Positions 55,878-64,000 of a stretch of DNA of 64,000 bases are shown here, one piece after another; the stretch's first letter is position 1, and the number at the start of each line of letters is the position of its first letter. The position numbers and the translations under genes were made by a program. The notes beneath the pieces were generated by a model that was not told where the DNA came from, did not search any database, and worked only from the letters and a program-made list of their open reading frames with translations. Source of the DNA: Didymella arachidicola. Lineage: Eukaryota > Ascomycota > Dothideomycetes > Pleosporales > Didymellaceae. The DNA is taken from NCBI GenBank assembly GCA_016630955.3, contig CM049994.1, positions 1,054,001-1,118,000 of the forward strand, read 5' to 3'.

Positions 55878-58800
55878 TCACTCGTGCCCCCGACTCGGCA
55901 ACCTCACCGTACTCTGATCCAGCTCGCCCTCCTCCTCAACCTCACTCAACTTCATCGCGCGCATCAAATCGCGACTCGCCCTCGTCCCGTCTCTGAGCTC
56001 CATAGCCGCCTTGAGCAGGAGCTCCTGCATCGTGCGCGGATCCTGCTGCACGCCCATCAGGGCGTCTACATCCGGGCCGGCGGGGACGGGGAAGTCGACA
56101 AGGGGTCTGCCGTTGGGGCCCGCGCTGACGTGGCTGTGGCGGTGGAAAGCGTAGGGCGGGGAGGAAGAAGTGTCTGATGCGGTGTAGGGGAAGTCGGACT
56201 CGGTGTCGGAGCCACTGATGGTGCCCATTCCCAGGCCGATGCCGAATTTGGTGTCGCCGGAGCCGGAGTCTGCGTCGATGGAAGTGTTGCCCAGACGACG
56301 CGCTGATCGTAGAGGGCCGTAGGTGTGGTATTTTCTTTGGCCGAGGATGGTGAGGCGCTCGAATGTGTCCCATAGCTCGTCGACGTCTTCTTCGGATAGT
56401 GAGGTGTCGGTTGTTACGCTCATGGGCGGCGACTGCTCTGCGCTGCCGAGCCCGTAGGCGTTCGTGTGGCTCCAGCCGTCCCAGATCTGCTGCGAACGCT
56501 GTGCGCGGTGGAGTGGTGGGATCGAGGTTGAGGGCGCTTTAGGCTGCATTTGCGATACGGACGAGACTCCCCGCGCGTGCATTGGGTGGTATGGGTCGAG
56601 GGTCACAGGCTGGCCTTCTGCGTCGTATTGTTGGGGTGTTAGGAGACCGGGGACGGCGTGGTTAGGCTCGGATTGCGACTTGGAGTGTATGGAGGCGCGA
56701 TTGTTGTTGCTTGTTAGCGTCAATTGGCTTTCGAGGTTGAAAGGGTTATCGCTGGCGTTGTAGGTCGAGCCCGTATATGTTGACTCGGACCCAGATGGGG
56801 ATGGGCGGAAGTCGGAGTCGGGCTCTGCCATATCCAAATCTATCATGGATGATCTGAGAGGAGAGTTTGGGTCTGAGCTCACACGCGGGAAGTCGTCAAT
56901 CTGCCGCCCGCTTGATTGGAATCCAGGGCCAAGGGTTCGTGTCGAGTAGTCCAGCATTGTACCGTTCTGCCTTCTCTGAGGACTCGGGCTACGCATGGGA
57001 AACGAGAAGTCCATGGTGCTCCTGTTCTCATCAACAGGGGCGCTTGCTGCAGGAAACGAGTACTCCTTTGTCTCTCGACGACGAGACATCCGGTTCCGTG
57101 GGGCATCGTACTGCGCCTCCGCCATAGCAGCATCGAATGTCCACTCAACTGTCTTTCGGTTCGGTTTTGGCGCCTCCGTTGGGAACGACCATTCCATCGT
57201 CTTTCGACTTGGTGGATCCGCCGAAGGAAAGGACCACTCCATCGTTTTTCGGTTGTCTGGCATTTCAGGCTCTTCTACTGGGGCATCCATGGATGGGAAG
57301 GTCCACTCCCGCGTCTTCCGGTTGTCAGCCGCAGATGGGAACTTCCACTCCCTTGTCGCGCGTTTGGTAAGCTGATCTTCCGCGTCACGCTCTTGTTGCT
57401 CGCGTAGCTCCTTCTCACGGGCTGCTTCCAAGGCGTCTTCTTCCTCCATCTCACGCAGCAGACTTTTCATACGATTAGCCTTGATGGTTGGTACTTCACC
57501 AAGATCGATACTCGGCATGTCATCAGTAGAAGGCATTGAGAAGTTTAGATCGATGACCGTCTCCCTGTTTGGCGCGCCCGGATTAAAATCTCGTAGCACA
57601 AGATCTGACGGCGGTCGTCCCTTGATAGAATCATCCTCGTCAATCATGCTATACCTGTACGGCGTCGTCTCAGTGTCGAAGAGCTTGTTCAACCGCTTCT
57701 GTCCTCTTGTAATTGACTCCTCCTTGAACCTCGCCTGCAGCTGTTCGAAACGGCCCATGTCTGCTACGGGAGGAAGGCCCATACCATTGAACGGCTGTCC
57801 CGCTGCGCCGCCAACGAAAGGATCCGAAAATTGTGGTGCATGCTCTTGCTCGAACTCATCAGATGTGCTGAAGGTCCAATCGTCGTCCTCATCCTCATCG
57901 GTCTCAAAGGCAAGCGGGTCAGGTGCCTGAGCACCAAAACCGTTGAAGAGCGACTGACGCGCACCACCTTGCTGCTCCCAGACGTAGTAGTCCTCGACCA
58001 GCTTGACCAACATAACAGTTGGATACATCTTGGTCGAGTCTTTGAGGTAGACGTGTTCAAGAATCTGGTCTGGCGAAGGTCGATCTTGCGGATCAGGCTG
58101 GAGCAAGAACGACACGAAGTCTTTCAGTTCATCTGAGTATCTGTCACCCTCAAGTACAGGCACATCAGCGTTTGGCAGATCGAAAGGCGCGATCCGATGG
58201 TGGGGCGGAAAGCCGCAAGCCATCTCATAGACAGTGCAGCCATAAGCCCAGATGTCGACTTCAGATCCATACAAGATCTCTCGCGGCTTCGCCAAGCTGT
58301 GTGGGTCTGCGTCTTTTATCCATTCCCGCTGCAGCTCAGGCGCCATCCAGAACGGCGTGCCGACAATAGTGGTGCGCTTCGACTTCTGCGGTTCTAGCGT
58401 TCCAGACACACCGAAATCGCACAGTTGAACGCGACCATCTTCTAGGATCAGGACGTTGTTGGACTTCATATCTCGGTGCAGGACGCCGGCTTCGTGGATG
58501 AACTTTAAGCCTAGCGCTAGCTCGCGGGCGATAGGGATGATGAACTTCTCGGACAATCCAGGTCCAGGGTCTTTGAGCGACGCCATGGGCTTCATCAACG
58601 TGGCCACACTACCACCGCTGGCGTACTCGCTGATGATCCAGAGCTCGTTGTGCACCGCCTTTGCTTCTTCGATGATATTAACGTAAGGCCTTGCCTTGCT
58701 GTCGCGGAGCTGCTGCAGGATGTCGATCTCCTTCAGTGTCTCCGACAGGTTCTTCGTTGTCATCTCCTGGTAGTCAACTGTATCGATGTCGATGATCTTG

Positions 58801-59665
58801 ATAGCGACAAGACCGCCGGTCTTGCGACTCTTCCTTTGAATGTGTTAGCGATGCCCACGTGTAATACCAGTTGAACATACCCCTTGAAAACGCGCCCGTA
58901 AGCGCCCTTACCAATGAGCTCGTGGAAGTCATACTGCGGCGGCTCATCACCACTGCGCTTCGCCCTCTCGGCGACCAAGTCCTCCATCTCCTTCGCCTGC
59001 TGGATGGCGCGAGCCTTGGTGCCCGTCACCATTGCCGGCGGCAGGAGCGAGTTGCGTATGGTCTCCATGACTGCCAGTTGTCTATTCACCCGGTCTAGAT
59101 CTGGCTGCTCACTCTCGTGGTCGCAATCGAACGGCGTCTCTGCAATGCGCTCAAGCGGACTGCCTACAACAGTGTCTGAGCTTCCAAAGCTTCCAAAGCT
59201 GGCCGCAGTGGGCAAGGGCGGTGGCACGTGGACGGTAATGCGCGGTCGAGTCGGCGGGGAAGAGCTGTTAGTTGGATCAGAGACCGAGTATGCGTGCTTG
59301 ACTGCAGGGCGTGCAGCTGAGGAGCGTCTACGTGGGCTCGGGCTGGATCTGGCTGATGCTAACGGTGGCGGCGAAGCAGCAAAGGGCGCGGTCGGTGTGG
59401 GCGGACACAGAGGGCTTCGCGGGTCTGTGATAGGGCTCGAGATTGCTTCCTTGTCAATTGCAGATGTCGCAGAGTTGGAGCGGCTTAAGCTCCTGCCCTT
59501 CCTTTTTATCGAGTCAGCGAGTTTGGTAAAAGATAGAGCACGGTAGCTTCTTGAACGCGGCGTCGAAGTGCTCCCACGAGGCGGGGTTCTCTCGCCAATA
59601 GGAATAAGATCCTCCACATCGCTCTTGGAGCGCTTTAGCGACCGTACAGTATCTTCATCCAACAT
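55878..59665 (-). CDS. Ste20/GCK-type serine/threonine protein kinase with repeated EW-[S/T]-F-P tail motif
   Basis: Two exons, 58881-59665 and 55878-58833, with a 47-base intron; 1246 residues. Splicing restores the kinase N-lobe: LIGKGAYGRVFKG in exon 1 joins KSRKTGGLVAIKIIDIDTVD in exon 2, giving the Gly loop and the ATP-binding Lys. Then come EYASGGSVATLM, the catalytic HRDMKSNN, DFG, and the activation segment TTIVGTPFWMAPE, which is typical of Ste20/GCK kinases. The kinase domain covers about residues 250-530. Before it is a Ser/Pro/Arg-rich extension; after it a long disordered tail. Within the tail, coded at about 56940-57370, a motif of the type KTMEWSFP recurs six or seven times. 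Fungal relatives (Kic1/Nak1/POD6 type) act on polarity and NDR-kinase signalling; which orthologue this is cannot be settled here. Confidence 0.9.
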
Positions 59666-60303
59666 GGTTGCGCCAGCGGGTGTCGTCTAGTCGCGTGCGC
59701 AGATGGTGTTGCATGGCGGAGACGGGAAGGCCACTCACAGTTGTTGTTGTTGTCTACTGGCCTCACCTGGGGATCAGGTGAAAGCAAGTCATTGTGTGTG
59801 CGCGTTGCGGTGTGCAGGGCGGATGTTGGTCGACATTCAAAGCTCCAGGGAGCTGAGGGGGTGCGCGGCACGCAACACAGCCAGTCAAGGCGTGCTGGCT
59901 CTCCAGTACGGAAAAGGAGTCGTAGAAGTACGAATGCACAAGGTACACTAGAAATTAGACACGCGGAAGGCGTTGGTGGGAGGTGGTATCGACATGTCGT
60001 CCAGCGACCTCGAATGCGAAACGACATCCAGGGTCCACACCGCAGTCCACGGAGGCGGCTCGAAACCGCGCTTTGACGATCGCTGCGCTATACGGCCTAG
60101 CGCAGCGACGGCGCCCGCTAGGCCTTGTGTACCGTCCGATACGTCATGGGGGCAACGTTGATCGCCGTGAAACTTGATATGGGGTAGCCACAACGAAGAA
60201 GGGAGGGGAGAGCTCTTCACACGCTCGATACTAGCAGTTGAGAGACTCTATCAAGTTCTTACAGACCTACTCAGAGCTAACCGACGTCCATTGAATCACC
60301 ACC
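59666..60303. other. Divergent promoter region of the kinase and the low-complexity protein
   Basis: 638 bases between divergent start codons. No further gene seen. Confidence 0.45.
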
Positions 60304-61025
60304 ATGGTCGCCCAACCCATCGGCACCAAAAAGGCCGTCACAGGACCCAAACCCACGGGTCCCAAGGCCGTTGGATCAGCTAAGAAGCCCGCGGTCGGAC
60401 TCGCCCAGACCAAGACGGTTCCGTACAAGAAGCCCACGCCCATCGGCACAAAGAAGGCTCCTCTGCCCACATTAGCAGCAAAGAAGCCCGTCGGTGCTGC
60501 CGCCACAAAGGCACCCGCAGTGAAGAAGCCAGTAGGCTCGCAGCCCATCGGCGCGAAGAAAGCCGTCCCGCCAATACCCAGGAATGTCCAGGTACCGCAG
60601 AACAAGAGCTGGCTGACCAAGGCAATCGGCGCTGCGAGCTCAGGCATCAGTAGCGCCACGAGTGCTGCCGCGTCGGGCATTGGGAATGCCGCCGGTGCTG
60701 TGGTGACGGCCGCAGGGAACGGTGTTGCTGGTGCTGGGAAGGGCGCGGGTGCGAGGTACGTCTTGCGCAGATGGGTCGGTGTGTATCATTGCTAACCATC
60801 GATAGCATATCGAACACGTCGAGGGGCTGGGGCGATATGGTCAGAGAGTATGGTAACTCGATCAAGGACATGACTGGTGCGGCTGGCAGTCGGGCGACGA
60901 CAAAGGGAAACCCGCTAGGTCTGTCGACGGGCGCTGCTGGTGGAGCTGCAAGTATGGCTTCTAGGCCAGGCTTTACAGGCGGCACCGTCAAGAAGGGGAG
61001 TGCTAGCAATCCCTTGGGACTGTAA
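60304..61025 (+). CDS. Low-complexity basic protein with PIG-[T/A]-KKA repeats
   Basis: Two exons, 60304-60755 and 60806-61025, with a 50-base intron (GTACGT donor, GCTAAC branch site, GATAG acceptor); 223 residues. The N-terminal ~95 residues are Lys/Pro/Ala-rich with three copies of the phrase QPIGTKKAV, TPIGTKKAP, QPIGAKKAV and related KKPVG units. Next is a Gly/Ala/Ser-rich segment (about residues 105-150, SSGISSATSAAASGIGNAAG) that could be an amphipathic or glycine-zipper helix. Exon 2 holds WGDMVREYGNSIKDMTGAAG and ends in a Gly-rich tail with NPLGL twice (residues ~188 and at the very end). Basic tail plus Gly-rich helix suggests membrane or nucleic-acid contact, but I recognise no family. 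Confidence 0.75.
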
Positions 61026-61251
61026 AAGGGTGGGAAACGGCAGGAAGCGGGTGCAAGATATGACTTGACATGATATGGTACATGGAATTCTAGGTCTATG
61101 GAGTTGGTTGTTGGGTATCTCAAAAACAGGGGTACGATGCAAGAATATGATACAATGCAGTAGTCAGAGCGCCAGGACTTCACAGACCGTGTCCTTGGTG
61201 ATTGGTCAGAAGCTGCACCTCCAGCAGTAGTCAGCTGACGATACCTGCCAG

Positions 61252-63813
61252 TTACCGCCCATCCGTTCTTCCAAAATCATCGCCGGAAAGGCGACGATAG
61301 ACATAAGGGTCATCAGTAGTAAAGCGACGCGATGGCCTAGTTGTTGACTCTGTCGCATTCCACCCGCTCTCTCCGGTCAAATCCAAGGCGGAAGCGTCAC
61401 CAGTCGGCAGTTTGGGAACCCCGATGGCTTGTTGCGCGTCCTGAATCATAAGCTCGACGACCTCAGGATCATGATTCCCGAGCAGGATGACCCTCACGAA
61501 CTCGCTGATAACCTCGAGCTCAAAATCGCCAGCCTCTGCCTCAGTCATTGGATGCTCAATGCCTCCCCATGCGCATAGCTCCTTGAACTTGCGGTCACGT
61601 ATCCCCGCATACGTATACTTCAAGCGTTCCAAATTCTTCGCATTATTGTTGCTGAGACTGAACTGTCGGCGCGCCGAGTCCGTCTCGTCATGCAGAGACA
61701 CCCAGGCAATCTGCTTGCGAAGCCTTGCCGCATCAACTTGTGTAGGATAAATGTTGAACTCCATGCGTAAGACGTGGAGTGCCACGAGAGCCCCGGCCAG
61801 ATCGTGGTAATGGTTGAAACAATGTAGCAATAGCCGGTGTGATTCATTCTTGACGAGTCCAAGCAGTCCACGAGTGAATCGGCCAGCATCTGGGCGCTGA
61901 CGAACTAATTTCCACCAAGACAGGGTCTCGCGTAGCAAGTCGCGAGGCGATGGTAGTGCTATGCTTTCTTGATCGACGGAGCTATTGGTTGCGAGCTGAA
62001 GCATTTTCCACAGACACCTCATTGATTCTCCATTGGGGAAGATCGATCCCTCGTGGGTTTCGTCGCCAGTGAGTGTTTTGTAAATCTGCCACGCTTCCAC
62101 AAACTGCCCTTGCCGGACCTTGTTGTTGATGAGAACATTCATAATGGTACAATCTGGAGCCACATCGGCCTCCCTTAATTGTCGTGTAAGGAAATCAACA
62201 TGCTCCCACTGGAAGCGTTCGGCGTGATGACGCATGAGTAGGGCGAACGTTGAGGTATTTGCTGCAGGTATCCCTACTGTAAAGTCCGGATCGAGTACGC
62301 TGATCTTCTCAAATTTGTCTTTAATGGCCGTTAATCGAGTCTCAGGAGCAGATTTCTGCGCGAGCGATGAAGACAATCGAGCCTCCTCAACCATCTTCCA
62401 GCCAATGCTTTCCGCCTTGTGAACATCATCAGGCTGCCGAGTACGGAAGAGAGCTCGCAGCAAGAATTCAAAATGGACGGCCTCAGGCTGATAGCCTCGC
62501 TCAATCATCAGGTCGAGTATTTGAGCGACTACCTGAGGAGCATTCTGGAGATACGTGTACTTCATCCAATCACTGAAAATATGACCGTGATATGCTACCG
62601 GCAAGACCGCAATTGCGTCTAATGCAACGGCAGACATGCTAGAGATGTCGGTGGCTAGGGCACGTAATCGAGTGAGTCTGCGGAGGACTTGCGGAATTTG
62701 TTGTGGAGATCCGGTGTAGTCGAGATGACCGGCTTTGGCCATGTCTCGAAAAACCTGTCTCGCATCCGACAGCGATTGTGCTTCCAGGAAGCCAACGAGA
62801 AAATTATCGTAAATCTCGATGGTACCATTATCACCGACCTTGGTTTTTATGGCTTCATACAGCCGTCGCGCCTCTTCGACGTGCTGTTCCCTTTGCGAAC
62901 TGGTGAAGGCACGGAATACTACCAGCATCACAGACTCAGACCAGTCTGGTTCCAGTGCAAGCAGTTGATCCATAATCTCCTGCGCCCGACCTGGGAATCC
63001 TTCCAGCGCGTAGAGCCTTGCCCCTGTATCCAAAAACTCGGGTTCCTCTGGATATTGGTGGCGAATCTCCTTCCAAAGTTCAAGCGCTTGTTGCTGATGT
63101 CCAGCCATGTACTTTTGTTCCAGACGATAGGCAGCCAGCCCAGCCAGGTGAAGATCGACTTTCCCTTTCTTGGCCATAGTCTTCATCAAGTCGTCGTAGA
63201 GTTGGGTCAAATGCGTCTGTCGCCGGGACATGTCGGCGAAATCGACATACTGCGACTTCCACAGCACATCCCAAGCTCTTCGGGAGAACAAGAGAGGCAG
63301 CGATGGTTTGAGTCCAAGACAAGTTTTATAAGCTCGCCACAACGGCGCTTGCAACTCTGGTGCTAAAAAATTGCTATCATTAGCTTCATTGAACAAGTGC
63401 TTCAATCGCAGCAACCAGGACGTGGCGGCTTTCGAGGGGCCCCAGCAATCGAACGTGATGTACTCGGCATTTCCACGCTCATTTTGCTCATCGACGTCTC
63501 TGAGGAAGTCGTGACCGACTTCGTGATTCTTATGAGAGACATCAGCCTTGCCCAAATCGTCTCTTCTATCGGTTGCACGCGACTCTGGGGACAGAGTCGG
63601 TTTGGGTGGTTCAGTCAACTCGTCAAGGTCGATCCGTTCGTGATTCTTGATCGTTTTGGGAGACGACGCTGGCGTCGTACTCCTCACTTCATATAAGGCC
63701 GGGTTCCATTGTCTGACGTAGCTGGGTATTGGGCGAGGTTTCGTGCGCAGAAGGCGCGTCTGACAAGCTGTGACGGAGCAGGGAAAGCATCGTAAACGGC
63801 GGAGCGCAAGCAT
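61252..63813 (-). CDS. Mitochondrial helical-repeat (PPR/TPR-like) protein
   Basis: Single exon, 853 residues. The N-terminus (MLALRRLRCFPCSVTACQTR and following) is Arg-rich without acids, a matrix presequence. From about residue 130 the protein is a chain of helix pairs of roughly 35 residues: for example QQALELWKEIRHQYPEEPEF, GFPGRAQEIMDQLLALEPDW, EEARRLYEAIKTKVGDNGTI, LSDARQVFRDMAKAGHLDY, QVVAQILDLMIERGYQPEAV and CTIMNVLINNKVRQGQFVEA. Spacing and phrases such as ERGYQPEAVHFEFLLRAL are PPR-like. Fungal PPR proteins of this size act on mitochondrial transcripts or their translation (for example the Pet309/CYA-5 group for cox1). Assignment to that group is a guess; no RNA target can be read. 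Confidence 0.82.
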   Translation of the reverse strand: MLALRRLRCFPCSVTACQTRLLRTKPRPIPSYVRQWNPALYEVRSTTPASSPKTIKNHERIDLDELTEPPKPTLSPESRATDRRDDLGKADVSHKNHEVGHDFLRDVDEQNERGNAEYITFDCWGPSKAATSWLLRLKHLFNEANDSNFLAPELQAPLWRAYKTCLGLKPSLPLLFSRRAWDVLWKSQYVDFADMSRRQTHLTQLYDDLMKTMAKKGKVDLHLAGLAAYRLEQKYMAGHQQQALELWKEIRHQYPEEPEFLDTGARLYALEGFPGRAQEIMDQLLALEPDWSESVMLVVFRAFTSSQREQHVEEARRLYEAIKTKVGDNGTIEIYDNFLVGFLEAQSLSDARQVFRDMAKAGHLDYTGSPQQIPQVLRRLTRLRALATDISSMSAVALDAIAVLPVAYHGHIFSDWMKYTYLQNAPQVVAQILDLMIERGYQPEAVHFEFLLRALFRTRQPDDVHKAESIGWKMVEEARLSSSLAQKSAPETRLTAIKDKFEKISVLDPDFTVGIPAANTSTFALLMRHHAERFQWEHVDFLTRQLREADVAPDCTIMNVLINNKVRQGQFVEAWQIYKTLTGDETHEGSIFPNGESMRCLWKMLQLATNSSVDQESIALPSPRDLLRETLSWWKLVRQRPDAGRFTRGLLGLVKNESHRLLLHCFNHYHDLAGALVALHVLRMEFNIYPTQVDAARLRKQIAWVSLHDETDSARRQFSLSNNNAKNLERLKYTYAGIRDRKFKELCAWGGIEHPMTEAEAGDFELEVISEFVRVILLGNHDPEVVELMIQDAQQAIGVPKLPTGDASALDLTGESGWNATESTTRPSRRFTTDDPYVYRRLSGDDFGRTDGR

Positions 63814-64000
63814 CAGCAGGCGCAGTTAGAGCTCGTGGAGGAAGCTAGATCAGGTTTTAACAGCTGCTGCGAGCTCATTGCCGCATATGCTGGAAGCAAA
63901 GGGAGAGACTCTGAGAAGGGTGTGGATGTTCGATGTTGCCGCTCTCCTCCACGCGAAAGCTGGAAATTTTGATAAGATAAGAGCTCCACGTGACATCTGT

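Overview
The window is nuclear DNA from a filamentous ascomycete, most likely a Dothideomycete. Genes are compact, with introns mostly of 41-62 bases (GT...AG, often with a CTAAC branch site). Intergenic gaps run from 0.2 to 3.4 kb, and filamentous-fungal families (HET, 2EXR-like, SulP, MFS) sit among conserved housekeeping genes. The class is an inference from gene style; no marker gene fixes it. Exons were joined by hand from splice signals and reading-frame continuity, and most models close exactly in frame.

Layout. 0.3-3.9 kb (-): large multi-exon nuclear-type protein with a GIY-YIG-like segment, an acidic tail and one unresolved frame change. 6.1-9.6 kb (+): two uncharacterised proteins. 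9.8-13.5 kb (-): mitochondrial succinyl-CoA:3-ketoacid CoA transferase and an iron-type alcohol dehydrogenase/maleylacetate reductase-like enzyme. 14.1 kb (+): a 2EXR-like protein. 15.6 kb (+): a 66-residue Cys/His protein behind a TATA box, split by an intron so that no long ORF shows it. 17.9-19.2 kb (-): a five-exon SDR. 21.2-24.2 kb (-): DNA topoisomerase I, divergent from ATP synthase gamma (25.0-26.1 kb, +). 27.2 kb (+): TPR-like protein. 28.5-29.8 kb (-): RPC40, sharing a 259-base promoter with the complex I 49-kDa subunit (30.0-31.6 kb, +). 32.6 kb (+): SYGSKKS repeat protein. 34.9-36.4 kb (-): MFS transporter. 39.9-42.4 kb (+): sulfate permease. 42.7 kb (+): second 2EXR-like protein. 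44.9-46.9 kb (+): HET-domain protein with a Cys-rich tail. About 47.8-48.2 kb (-): a probable HET relic. 49.3-50.7 kb (-): membrane RING-H2 protein. 52 kb (+): CypH-like cyclophilin. 53.4-55.4 kb (+): RRN3. 55.9-59.7 kb (-): GCK/Ste20-type kinase. 60.3 kb (+): low-complexity basic protein. 61.3-63.8 kb (-): mitochondrial helical-repeat protein.

Functionally, three genes bear on RNA polymerase I transcription (TOP1, RPC40, RRN3) and several on mitochondria (SCOT, ATP3, nuo-49, the helical-repeat protein). There is no secondary-metabolite cluster, transposon or CRISPR array, and I found no convincing tRNA or rRNA gene. The observations most worth following are the GIY-YIG-like gene, the hidden small Cys protein, the repeated EW-[S/T]-F-P motif in the kinase tail, and the HET protein with its nearby relic.
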